Of a stretch of 64,000 nucleotides of DNA, positions 18,093-26,210 are shown one piece after another. The stretch spans positions 2,418,001-2,482,000 of the forward strand of contig NZ_CP060587.1 of assembly GCF_014334735.1 (NCBI RefSeq). The letters are read 5' to 3'. The notes under the pieces were generated by a model, which was given only the letters and a program-made list of their open reading frames with translations, was not told the DNA's origin and did not search any database. Within the stretch, counting starts at the first letter, position 1, and every line of letters begins with the position of its first letter. The position numbers were made by a program, and so were the translations under genes. The DNA is from Aeromicrobium senzhongii (GTDB taxonomy: Bacteria; Actinomycetota; Actinomycetes; Propionibacteriales; Nocardioidaceae).

Positions 18093-18161
18093 TGTAGCCC
18101 TACGCACCTTTTTCGGCCGAATAGCGTGCGGAACGCTACACATCTCGCCCGCCGGAGGCGG
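18093..18161 (-). repeat. Right arm of 69-bp inverted repeat
   Basis: This arm is the inverted partner of 16,978-17,046. It also folds on itself: TGTAGC at 18,093-18,098 pairs with GCTACA at 18,135-18,140, CGCAC with GTGCG, and a central TTCGGCCGAA palindrome closes the hairpin. It ends 12 bp before the stop codon of the FAD oxidoreductase gene. Confidence 0.9.
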
Positions 18162-18173
18162 GGCACCGCAGAG

Positions 18174-19199
18174 TCAGGTGCGAATCAGGGCCGCGGCGTG
18201 TTGGGCGAGGGCCGGGGCCATCTGGATGCCGTAGCCCGCCTGGCCGACGTACCAGAAGAAGCCGTCGGCCTTCGCGTCCCAACGGGTGACGGGGTTGCCG
18301 TCGGGGGCGAAGGTGCGCAGGCCGGCCCAGGCGGTGCGCACGCTGCGCAGACCCAGCGTCGTGACGTCGTTGACGGACTCGATGGCGCGGGCGATCTCGA
18401 GCTCATCGGGCTTGGGGTCACCGGGCTCGTGCAAGGTGGCGTCCTGCGGCGAGCAGAGCACCGCACCTCCCTCGGCCTTGAAGTAGAAGCCGTCGTCGAT
18501 CCCCGCGGTGAACGGCACACCCTCGAGCGAGACGGTCGTCGGCGACTGGAAGAGCGTGCGGCGGCGCGGCTCGAGCCGAAGCCGCTCGGCGCCGAACAGG
18601 GAGCCCACCACGTCGCCCCAAGCGCCCGAGGCGTTCACGACGACGTCGGCGCGGAACACGTCACCCGAGGTCGTGGTGACGACCCACTCCCCCGCGTCCC
18701 GCAGCGCCGACGCGACGCGAGCGGACGTGGCGACGGTGCCGCCCCGGGCGCGGAAGGCGCGGGTGTAGGCGTGGTGCAGTCCCATGACGTCGAGGTCCAG
18801 GGCGGTCTCGTCCCAGGCCGCGACCGCGATGGCACCGGGCCGCAGCACCGGACACAGCCGTTCGGCCTCGGCACCGTCGACCAGCTCGGCCGCCGTCTCG
18901 GCCACGAGCCGGTGGACCTCCGCGTCGCGGCCATTGACGCCCAGCCACAGACACGACATCGGTGACGCGACGGGGCCGTCGATGTCGAACGGCGGGTCGA
19001 TCAGGTAGTCGTGACTCGCGGTGGTGAACTCGCGCACCACCGGCGGGCCGTACGAGCCGATCCAGGTCGCGGCCGAACGACCTGTCGTGTGCAGGCCGAG
19101 GGACTTCTCGGCCTCGAGCAGCAGGACCTCGCGGTCCGCGGCCAGCTCGTACGCGATGGCCAGACCCGAGATCCCGCCCCCGATGACGATGACGTCCAT
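18174..19199 (-). CDS. FAD-dependent oxidoreductase, DAO family
   Basis: This 341-residue protein starts with the dinucleotide-binding motif VIVIGGGISGLAIAYELA and ends with LRTFAPDGNPVTRWDAKADGFFWYVGQAGYGIQMAPALAQ, the signature of the glycine/D-amino-acid oxidase fold. The segment LHTTGRSAATW matches flavin-contacting loops of sarcosine-oxidase-like enzymes. I prefer ATG at 19199 to GTG at 19205 because a CATGAT element ends 6 nt before the ATG. The substrate, probably a secondary or D-amino acid, is not fixed by the sequence. Confidence 0.85.
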   Translation of the reverse strand: MDVIVIGGGISGLAIAYELAADREVLLLEAEKSLGLHTTGRSAATWIGSYGPPVVREFTTASHDYLIDPPFDIDGPVASPMSCLWLGVNGRDAEVHRLVAETAAELVDGAEAERLCPVLRPGAIAVAAWDETALDLDVMGLHHAYTRAFRARGGTVATSARVASALRDAGEWVVTTTSGDVFRADVVVNASGAWGDVVGSLFGAERLRLEPRRRTLFQSPTTVSLEGVPFTAGIDDGFYFKAEGGAVLCSPQDATLHEPGDPKPDELEIARAIESVNDVTTLGLRSVRTAWAGLRTFAPDGNPVTRWDAKADGFFWYVGQAGYGIQMAPALAQHAAALIRT

Positions 19200-19251
19200 C
19201 GACACATCATGGCCGACACCGGGGCCACCCGTCCGGAAACCGCGACCCGCG

Positions 19252-20727
19252 TCAGACGACCTCGGCGCGTGCCGCCGGCAGGTCGGCGGTGCGGACCCAG
19301 ATCATGTCCTCGTCGAGGTCGGTGTGCTTGGCGTCCCACGTGTCGAGGAACCAGTTCTGGCGCACCTTCCACGGCGTGCGGGCACCCGACCTCGGCAGCA
19401 GTTCGTCGGCACGGGCGATGTAGCCCGAGTTGAGGTCCAACAGGCGCTCGTCGTGACCGAAGTCGGCCGCCGGATCCGGGATCCCGTAGGCGTAGCCGTT
19501 CGCATCGAGGTGGTTGAGGTAGTCCGCGACGTACTTCCACGTCAGGTCGGCGCGCAGCGTCCAGGAGGCGTTCGTGTACCCGACGCACCAGGCGAGGTTC
19601 GGCACGCCACTGAACATCTGGCCCTTGTACGTGTAGAGCTCGTGCGGGTCGACCTTGGTGCCGTCGATCGTCACGTCGATCTGACCCAGGGCGACCAGCT
19701 TGAGCCCGGTCGCGGTCACCACGATGTCGGCGTCGAGGTGCTCACCGGACTGCAGCGCGATGCCCTTCGGCGTGAACTCGGTGATGCGGTCGGTGACGAT
19801 GTCGGCCTTGCCCGCGCGCACCGCCTTGTAGAGGTCGCCGCCGGGTACGACGCACAACCGCTGGTCCCAGGGCTTGTACGGCGGCTTGAGGCTGGCGCGG
19901 TCGACGCCGGGCATCGACTTGCCGGTCAGGCCGAGCAGGATCGCGCGGGCGACCCGCGGGAACGCGCGGCAGAACATGTAGAAGCCGACCGTCATCACGG
20001 CGTAGCGGAGCCGGGCGACGTTGTGGACGAGCTGCTTGGGCAGGAAGCGCTTCGCGACGTTGGCGACGGGGTCGCTGCCCGGCTGACTCAGCACGTACGT
20101 CGGGGTGCGCTGGAGCATCGTGACCTTGGCGGCGTCCTGCGCCATCGACGGCAAGAGCGTGATCGCGGTGGCGCCGGAGCCGATGACGACGACGTTCTTG
20201 CCGGCGTGGTCGAGGTCCTCGGGCCAGAACTGAGGATGGACCAACTCGCCCTCATAGGACTCCAGACCCGGGAAGTCGGGGGTGTATCCCTCGTCGTAGC
20301 TGTAGTAGCCGCTGCACAGGTAGAGGAAGTTGGCGGTGATCGTCTCGGTCGAGCCGTCGGCCAGGGTGCTGGAGACCGTCCACGTGGCGGTGTCGCTGGA
20401 CCAGTCGGCCGTGGCCACGCGCCGCCCGAAGCGGATCTTCTCAGCGATGCCGTGCTTCGCGGCGGTGGTCTCGAGGTACTGGCGGATGTCAGCACCGTCG
20501 GCGATGGCCTTGGGGTGCGTCCACGGCTCGAACGGGAAGCTGAGCGTGTACATGTCGGAGTCCGAGCGCACGCCGGGGTACCGGAACAGGTCCCACGTGC
20601 CGCCGATCGCGTCGCGCTGCTCGAGCACGGCGTAGGTCCGGCCCGGGGCACGCTCCTGCAGGCGGTAGGCGGCTCCGATTCCCGAGAGGCCGGCACCGAC
20701 GATGAGGACGTCGACATGATCGGTCAT
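19252..20727 (-). CDS. Baeyer-Villiger-type flavin monooxygenase
   Basis: This 491-residue class B flavoprotein monooxygenase has FAD motif VGAGLSGIGAAYRLQ, GGTWDLFRYPGVRSDSDMY, the fingerprint YEGELVHPQFWP (about residues 151-162) and NADPH motif VIGSGATA. It resembles EthA-like monooxygenases that oxidise ketones or thioamides. It has an AGGAG ribosome-binding site, and a palindrome lies 13-33 nt upstream of the start, unlike the leaderless genes nearby. This suggests control by a repressor that is not encoded next to it. Confidence 0.88.
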   Translation of the reverse strand: MTDHVDVLIVGAGLSGIGAAYRLQERAPGRTYAVLEQRDAIGGTWDLFRYPGVRSDSDMYTLSFPFEPWTHPKAIADGADIRQYLETTAAKHGIAEKIRFGRRVATADWSSDTATWTVSSTLADGSTETITANFLYLCSGYYSYDEGYTPDFPGLESYEGELVHPQFWPEDLDHAGKNVVVIGSGATAITLLPSMAQDAAKVTMLQRTPTYVLSQPGSDPVANVAKRFLPKQLVHNVARLRYAVMTVGFYMFCRAFPRVARAILLGLTGKSMPGVDRASLKPPYKPWDQRLCVVPGGDLYKAVRAGKADIVTDRITEFTPKGIALQSGEHLDADIVVTATGLKLVALGQIDVTIDGTKVDPHELYTYKGQMFSGVPNLAWCVGYTNASWTLRADLTWKYVADYLNHLDANGYAYGIPDPAADFGHDERLLDLNSGYIARADELLPRSGARTPWKVRQNWFLDTWDAKHTDLDEDMIWVRTADLPAARAEVV

Positions 20728-20739
20728 TGCACACTCCTA

Positions 20740-20760
20740 TGTGACATTGGTGATGTCACA
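20740..20760. promoter_or_regulatory. Palindromic operator upstream of the monooxygenase
   Basis: TGTGACAT at 20,740-20,747 and ATGTCACA at 20,753-20,760 form a perfect 8-bp inverted repeat with a 5-bp spacer. The repeat sits between the ribosome-binding site of the monooxygenase and its likely promoter. The size and symmetry suit a dimeric TetR- or GntR-type repressor. The regulator is not identifiable here. Confidence 0.55.
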
Positions 20761-20853
20761 TTAACAGCAGTTGTGGCCCGCGTCACTGGTCTGAGCCAGG
20801 CCGTGGATTCGCGTCTCTGGGCCGATGACCTCCGGCCGTCTAGGATTTGCCCC

Positions 20854-21468
20854 ATGACCGCTGTTGCCTCGGCCGCGCCCGCCCCCGCGCCTGCCGATGA
20901 CGAGACGCCCGGCTCGGACCGGGGCCTCGGGATCTTCCTGGCCATCTCGGGCGCCATCGCGCTGTGGTCCTCGCTGACCCTGACCTACGACAAGATCGCA
21001 CTGCTGCAGGCCGAGACCGAGGGCAAGACCAAGGAGCTGAGCTGCAGCCTGTCCGCTTTCGTCGACTGCAGCGAGGTCGTGTCGTCCAACCAGTCCGAGG
21101 TGTTCGGCTTCCCGAACACCTTCATCGGCGCAGTGGCGTTCGCCGTCGTGGTGACCCTCGGCGTGCTGCTGGCCAGCGGGGTGGCGCTGCCCCGTTGGAT
21201 CTGGGGCGGTCTGCAGGTCGGCGTGCTGTTCGGCATCGGCTTCGTGACCTGGCTGCAATACCAAGCCATCTGGGAGATCGGCGTCCTCTGCCCCTGGTGC
21301 ATGGTCGTCTGGGCCATGATGATCCCGATGTTCGTCGCCGTCACGGCGCGCGTCACCGGGAACCGCTTCCTCAAGAACTGGACCGTCCTGATCTCGGCCC
21401 TGTGGATCATCGCCGTCGTCGCAGTCATCTGGTTCGAGTTCGGCGAGACGCTCTGGGCCCCTCGCTGA
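20854..21468 (+). CDS. Vitamin K epoxide reductase family protein
   Basis: This 204-residue integral membrane protein has about five membrane helices. The active-site cysteines of the VKOR family are present: the loop pair Cys64 and Cys72 and the CPWC motif at residues 146-149. In actinobacteria VKOR reoxidises the DsbA-like thiol oxidase with menaquinone as acceptor, driving disulfide formation in exported proteins. The ATG at 20854 is supported by a TAGGAT element at 20,841-20,846. The disordered Ala/Pro-rich N-terminus of about 25 residues is normal for the group. Confidence 0.92.
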   Translation: MTAVASAAPAPAPADDETPGSDRGLGIFLAISGAIALWSSLTLTYDKIALLQAETEGKTKELSCSLSAFVDCSEVVSSNQSEVFGFPNTFIGAVAFAVVVTLGVLLASGVALPRWIWGGLQVGVLFGIGFVTWLQYQAIWEIGVLCPWCMVVWAMMIPMFVAVTARVTGNRFLKNWTVLISALWIIAVVAVIWFEFGETLWAPR

Positions 21469-21472
21469 GGCC

Positions 21473-21514
21473 ATGACGAAGGCCCGGCCGGGAAACCGGC
21501 CGGGCCTTCGTCAT
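21473..21514. terminator. Bidirectional terminator hairpin
   Basis: A perfect 19-bp stem, ATGACGAAGGCCCGGCCGG at 21,473-21,491 and its complement at 21,496-21,514, closes on a GAAA tetraloop. It lies between the convergent VKOR gene and the tad operon's last gene. It is among the strongest hairpins in the window. Confidence 0.9.
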
Positions 21515-21520
21515 CTGGCG

Positions 21521-24337
21521 CTACTTCTTGGCGATCTTCTTGTACTTGGAGTACCGCGCCACGGTCTTGTAACCGGACTTCGTCCCCGTGACTCGGACGC
21601 GGATCTTCTTGCCGCGGTACTTCTTGGGCACCTTGTAGGACGACTTCGTCGCACCCTTGATCGCCTTCGATCCGACGTACCACCGGTAGGTGTACCTCAC
21701 CGGCGCCGGCCCCCAGTAGCCAGGCGACGCTCGCAGGACCTTCTTGGGCCGGGCGGTTCCTGAGATGCTCGGCACGTTTGACGAGATGGCTCCCGCAGCG
21801 ACGACGCCGGTGGTCACGCTGGCGCTGGCGGTGTCGTAGTACAAGCGGCTGCCCGTCATGACAAGACGCAGGCGCTTCCCCGCCGCCGCGGGGGGCACAT
21901 TGAGGTACGTACCCCGCCCGAGGAGCCGCGTCCCGGCATACCACTCGTAGGACGTCGTGGTCGGCGACGGCAACCAGCCACCGGGTTGCGCCATCACGGC
22001 CCCGCCGACCTGCAGCCGGCCGGTGACCCTCGGCGCTCGGGTCAGGAAACCGTGGGCGCGGACGATGACGGGGGCACTCTTGCGCACCTGCGTGCGGTAG
22101 TTCAGCAGGGATCCCGTCACTTCGACAGTGATGGACTTCCCGCGCAGATTCTCGGAGAGGAAGAGCGACTTGGAACTCGCGTTACTGAGCGGCTTGCCGT
22201 CGGCGAACCATTGGTACCTGAGGAAAGCGTTGGATGGCGTCCACGTTCCGGCGAAGGCTTCGACCGAACCGCCGATGAGGCTGTCGTTGACGATCTGAGG
22301 AACGGGTCCGACGAGCTCGCGCAACCGCACCACGACGGGATCACTCTGCCGCGAGACCGTCTCGTAGCCGGAGGAAGCACCCGTGGTGACCACGTGGATG
22401 CGCTGCCCTTCCTGTTGCTCATTGGGCCTGTATGCCCTCGTGGTCGCATTCTCGATCCGCTTGCCGTCGGCGTACCACTGGTACGTCGGACTGACCGCTG
22501 GGTCCCACACACCCGGATCGGCGGTCAGTTGATCGCCGACGAAGCCGTCACCGGTGATCGTGGGAATCGGCGCCTGCAAAAACGCCCGGAGGGTGATCGT
22601 CCTGGCTGCGCTCTCGCGAGTCACGACCTGGTAGCCGTCGCGACGGCCGGTGACGCGCACCGCAACCCGCTTGCCGACCTGCGCGGCCGTGGGTTTGTAG
22701 GTGGGTGCGGTCGCCCCCGTGATCTGCGTGTTGTCGACGTACCACTGGTACGTCAACGACACGGGCGCCGGCTGCCACGTGCCCGGGACGGCCACCAACT
22801 CGTCGAGCGCCCGCCCCGTGCCGGTCACCTCGGGGGTGGGGGTGGCGGTCAACTGCAGCAGGTCGACCGTCTCGGTCGGCGCGCTCATCACGGGGAGGTT
22901 GCTGAAGTTCAGGCGCGAGGCGGTCACGCGGACGCTGATCCGTTTGCCTGCCTGCACCGGCGTCACCTTGAACGTGCGTCCCGACTCGCCGGAGATCGGC
23001 ACTCCGTCCGCGTACCACTGGAAGACGTAGCTGTCAGGACGCGGCGTGAACTCCCCGGAGGTCGCCGAGAGGGTGTCGTTCACCCGGATGGCGCCGGCGC
23101 TGTCGCCACTGGAGATGGTCGGCGCGTCAACGTTGGTGAAGACCCCGTCCTGGATCGGCAGCGTGGGCGTCCACGCAGCGGTGTTGGGGCTGGGGAAGGT
23201 CTCGGAGCGGAAACCGTCCTTGCGTCCGGTCACCATGACCATCAGACAGCGCCCCTTCTCATCGATCGTGGGCGAGAAGCTCTGCCGGTCAGCGTTATTG
23301 ATGGCCTCCCAATGCTTGAGGTCACCGTCGTTGCAGGAAGTCGACTGCGTCCAGTACTTGTACCAACGGAATCGCAGATGCACGCCGCTGGGGTACCAGC
23401 CGTTGTCCGCCGCGTCGTAGCGCTCGATCTGGGGCGTGTCGGGCTTCAGGTCGGCGGTCAGGATGTTCTGTACGCCGCGGTGCCCGACGACGATCACGGG
23501 CTTGAGGGGGAAGAGCCCGGTCTCGGCGGAGGTGGACGTCGAGCAGCTGGGCGCCATCCGCACGTGGTCGACCATCGCGAGGGAGTCGAGCGACTCGTTG
23601 TTGGCGTCGGCAATCGACAGGGTCACGGTGTCACCGGCCGACACCGGCACCTCGAAGGTCTCGACGGAGCTGAAGAAGTCGAACGGCGTCACGGGCGCCA
23701 ACAACGGCGCGTTCTGGTCGTCGGGCTGGCGATCGAACTCCTCGTCGATCCCGTGCCAGTACTCGATCGCGTTGACCGACATGGCGGTCGGCTCCACCTT
23801 GCTGCCGTCATCGGGGCGTGCGCCCTCCTGGCCGATGTAACGCGGTCCGGCGTGCAGGGCAAACTCGGTGTCATCACCGGAGCGCTTCAGCGAGATGAGG
23901 TCGGAGGCGGTCGCCTTCGGATCGTACGTGTGTACGCGCTCCTCGGTGCCCATCGCGACGTCGACCAGCAGGCACGAGCCGCTCGCGGCCGCCTCCGCGC
24001 CCACGGAGAGAGTCATCGACGCGCGGTCGTCCCCGCTGAGGTTGGTCGACGGCTGTCCGCCGGGGACGCTCAGGTTGAAGAGGTCGGAAGCCTTACCAGT
24101 GGACATCACGGCGTAGTGCCCGTTGCCGAAACGGCTGGGGAAGTCGTTGAACGCCCGGTTCTCGACCTCGAAGGCCCGGGCGTCCCCCGCTTGGGTCACC
24201 GTGATTCCGGAGGGTACGTCCAGCGCGGTCGCCAGGGCCGTGTTCGACGCCTCAGCGTGGGCGACAGACGCCGTCGTGGCGGCCAACAGACCACCCAGGA
24301 CCGTGCCGGCAATGACCGGACTGATGAACCTTCGCAT
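21521..24337 (-). CDS. Secreted Ig-like repeat protein, last gene of tad operon 1
   Basis: This 938-residue exported protein has a signal peptide (residues 1-28, cleaved after VAHA). The next 240 or so residues resemble the choice-of-anchor L domain: ALATALDVPSGITVT, YAVMSTGKASDLFN and the end VSAGDTVTLSIADANNESLDS. Seven Ig-like repeats of about 90 residues follow, each with a (Y/F)xW(Y/F) strand and GK.I.VRVTG; the first is degenerate. No LPXTG motif or C-terminal membrane anchor is present; the extreme C-terminus is Lys/Tyr-rich. It begins 50 nt after tadC in the same direction, so it is probably co-expressed with the pilus. Adhesion is inference. Confidence 0.8.
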   Translation of the reverse strand: MRRFISPVIAGTVLGGLLAATTASVAHAEASNTALATALDVPSGITVTQAGDARAFEVENRAFNDFPSRFGNGHYAVMSTGKASDLFNLSVPGGQPSTNLSGDDRASMTLSVGAEAAASGSCLLVDVAMGTEERVHTYDPKATASDLISLKRSGDDTEFALHAGPRYIGQEGARPDDGSKVEPTAMSVNAIEYWHGIDEEFDRQPDDQNAPLLAPVTPFDFFSSVETFEVPVSAGDTVTLSIADANNESLDSLAMVDHVRMAPSCSTSTSAETGLFPLKPVIVVGHRGVQNILTADLKPDTPQIERYDAADNGWYPSGVHLRFRWYKYWTQSTSCNDGDLKHWEAINNADRQSFSPTIDEKGRCLMVMVTGRKDGFRSETFPSPNTAAWTPTLPIQDGVFTNVDAPTISSGDSAGAIRVNDTLSATSGEFTPRPDSYVFQWYADGVPISGESGRTFKVTPVQAGKRISVRVTASRLNFSNLPVMSAPTETVDLLQLTATPTPEVTGTGRALDELVAVPGTWQPAPVSLTYQWYVDNTQITGATAPTYKPTAAQVGKRVAVRVTGRRDGYQVVTRESAARTITLRAFLQAPIPTITGDGFVGDQLTADPGVWDPAVSPTYQWYADGKRIENATTRAYRPNEQQEGQRIHVVTTGASSGYETVSRQSDPVVVRLRELVGPVPQIVNDSLIGGSVEAFAGTWTPSNAFLRYQWFADGKPLSNASSKSLFLSENLRGKSITVEVTGSLLNYRTQVRKSAPVIVRAHGFLTRAPRVTGRLQVGGAVMAQPGGWLPSPTTTSYEWYAGTRLLGRGTYLNVPPAAAGKRLRLVMTGSRLYYDTASASVTTGVVAAGAISSNVPSISGTARPKKVLRASPGYWGPAPVRYTYRWYVGSKAIKGATKSSYKVPKKYRGKKIRVRVTGTKSGYKTVARYSKYKKIAKK

Positions 24338-24387
24338 GGAAATCCCCTCTGCTTCCGAAACCGCAGCCGGCAAAGCCCGGCGACGGG

Positions 24388-25272
24388 TCATGCTCCCTTG
24401 AATGCGCTGATTGCACCGATGACCGCCGGTCCGATCACGATGATGAACAGCACCGGCAGGATCGTGCCCATCAACGGCAGCAGCATCTTGACCGGGATCT
24501 GGTTCGCGACGCCCTCGGCACGCAGGCGGCGGCCCACACGCATCTCATTGGCCTGGTCTCGCACGATGTCCGAGACCGGGACACCGAACTCCTCTCCCTG
24601 AAGTACGGAGCGGACGAACTTGCGCAATTCCTCGACGTTCGTGCGAGCGACCAACCCCTCGTAGGCCTCCCGGCGCGGCAGGCCCAGACTGATGTCCTGG
24701 ACCGTACGGACGATTTCGTCCGCCAGCGGTCCCGAGCCGGTCTGGCCTGAGCGCGCCAAGGCGTTCTCGAAGCTGGTGCCGGACTCGATCGAGATGGTGA
24801 TCTGGTCCAGCAGGTCCGGAAGTGCGTACTGAATCTCCTCCTGGCGGCGGACGGCTTTGCCGTTCAAGATGATGTCCGGCGCGAAGTAGCCCATCAGCGG
24901 TGCACCGATCAACATCATCACGCCCAGCAGGCCACCCTTGCTCGAGAAGATCATGATGCCCAGTCCCATCCCGATGGAGCCGATGATGACCTTTTGCATC
25001 AGGATCTTGGCGACGCTCGAACCCTCCGGCCGCCCGGCGAGCATGTAATTGCGCTCGGCCTTCGCGACGATGCCGGACGGCGTGAGCCGGTAGCCCATGC
25101 CACCCTGGGCGCTTTGGTGCAGGTCCTTCGCCGAGCCTGCGACCACGAGCTCGGACTCGGTGAGCTCGCGCAGGCGCGCCGCGGCGGCGGACTCCTGCTT
25201 GCCGAAGATGCCGAGAGCCTTGAACAACAAGGCGAGGGCACCGAAGATCGCGATGATTCCGATGAGCAGCAT
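24388..25272 (-). CDS. tadC: Tad pilus inner-membrane protein TadC
   Basis: This 294-residue T2SS-F-fold platform protein has hydrophobic segments at about residues 1-20, 92-130 and the C-terminus. The family core LPDLLDQITISIESGTSFENAL is present, as is LRKFVRSVLQGEEFGVPVSDIVRDQANEMR. With TadB it forms the membrane platform driven by the ATPase. The ATG at 25272 shares one base with the tadB stop codon (TAATG), so the pair is translationally coupled. Confidence 0.9.
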   Translation of the reverse strand: MLLIGIIAIFGALALLFKALGIFGKQESAAAARLRELTESELVVAGSAKDLHQSAQGGMGYRLTPSGIVAKAERNYMLAGRPEGSSVAKILMQKVIIGSIGMGLGIMIFSSKGGLLGVMMLIGAPLMGYFAPDIILNGKAVRRQEEIQYALPDLLDQITISIESGTSFENALARSGQTGSGPLADEIVRTVQDISLGLPRREAYEGLVARTNVEELRKFVRSVLQGEEFGVPVSDIVRDQANEMRVGRRLRAEGVANQIPVKMLLPLMGTILPVLFIIVIGPAVIGAISAFKGA

Positions 25273-26210
25273 TACAGTTTCACCTTCGTGATCGAACGAA
25301 GCCACAGTCCGCCCAGTACGTAGAGCACCAAGCTGATGACCATCAGGATCTTGCCGGCGCCGGTGTTGAACAACGGCATCATGTAGGGGCGGTTGATCAG
25401 CAGGAAGAGAAGCCCGACGGCCACGGGCAGACCCATCAGGATCACGGCAGAAGCCTTCCCCTCCGAGGCCAACGACTGAACCTTCAACCGGAGTTCATTG
25501 CGTTGCCCGATCGTCTCCGTGACGCGGTCGAGGATCTCGCTCAGGCGCCCGCCGGACTCACGCTGGATCGCCACGGCCTCGGTCACCCAGAGAAAGTCGG
25601 CACTGTCCATGCGTGCCGCAGTGTCCTTCATGCCATCGATCAGGTCACGCCCCAGCCTCGTCTCATTGACGATGCGGGCCAGCTCCTCGCCCATGGGCTC
25701 CTCCATCTCGGCGGCGACGCTGCCCAAGGCGTTGGGGACGTTCATGCCCGATTTCAACGCCGAACTGAACTGGCTCATCGTCTCTGACATCTGGAGACCG
25801 AATTTCGCGCGCCGACGTGACGTCCTGACGCCGACGTACATCTTCACCAGGAAGGGCGCGGCCAACAGCAGGATGAAAGCGAAGAAGAACGAGCCAGTCA
25901 GGGCCAGGCCTGCCGCGAAAGCGACGAAGGCAATCAGCAACGTCGTAGCCACCACCGACGTGACGCTCGACTTGATACCGGCCAGCGACAGCTCCTCCTC
26001 GGTGAACGGCTTGAGTCCGAACGTCTTGAGGACTCGCTCGATGGCGTCGTAGACCGGAGTCGACGTAGTGGTTTGTGAACCGTCGCCTGAGGCCTCGGTC
26101 TTCATCTGCTCCGAGCGCAGGTTGGCCAGTTCGGGCTGCAACATGACGTAGCCGAAGGCCGCCACCGAGACCAGGATGGACACGACGCCGATCGACAACA
26201 GGGAAGTCAC
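25272..26210 (-). CDS. tadB: Tad pilus inner-membrane protein TadB
   Basis: This 312-residue T2SS-F-fold protein has an N-terminal helix, a pair of helices at about residues 80-120 and two at the C-terminus. The F domain runs FGLQMSETMSQFSSALKSGMNVPNAL, then MEEPMGEELARIVNETRLG and GRLSEILDRVTETIGQRNEL. It pairs with TadC to form the platform. It overlaps the upstream ATPase gene by 4 nt and TadC by 1 nt. Confidence 0.9.
   Translation of the reverse strand: MTSLLSIGVVSILVSVAAFGYVMLQPELANLRSEQMKTEASGDGSQTTTSTPVYDAIERVLKTFGLKPFTEEELSLAGIKSSVTSVVATTLLIAFVAFAAGLALTGSFFFAFILLLAAPFLVKMYVGVRTSRRRAKFGLQMSETMSQFSSALKSGMNVPNALGSVAAEMEEPMGEELARIVNETRLGRDLIDGMKDTAARMDSADFLWVTEAVAIQRESGGRLSEILDRVTETIGQRNELRLKVQSLASEGKASAVILMGLPVAVGLLFLLINRPYMMPLFNTGAGKILMVISLVLYVLGGLWLRSITKVKL

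Larger units (their letters stand above)
16978..18161. mobile_element. Inverted-repeat-bounded 1.18-kb cassette with one AbiEi-like gene
   Basis: The segment is bounded by a 69-bp inverted repeat (about 59 of 69 positions identical) and contains a single gene. It lies exactly between the 3' ends of nei2 and the FAD oxidoreductase gene, which face each other. No transposase and no obvious target-site duplication are visible, so it would have to be moved in trans. An alternative is a pair of long terminator-like hairpins. Mobility is inference; the repeat is directly seen. Confidence 0.5.

Noticed and set aside
21521-24391. Start of the Ig-repeat protein at 24,391
   Set aside because: The later ATG at 24,337 gives a normal signal peptide and has a GGGG-type ribosome-binding site; the longer form would mask the signal.
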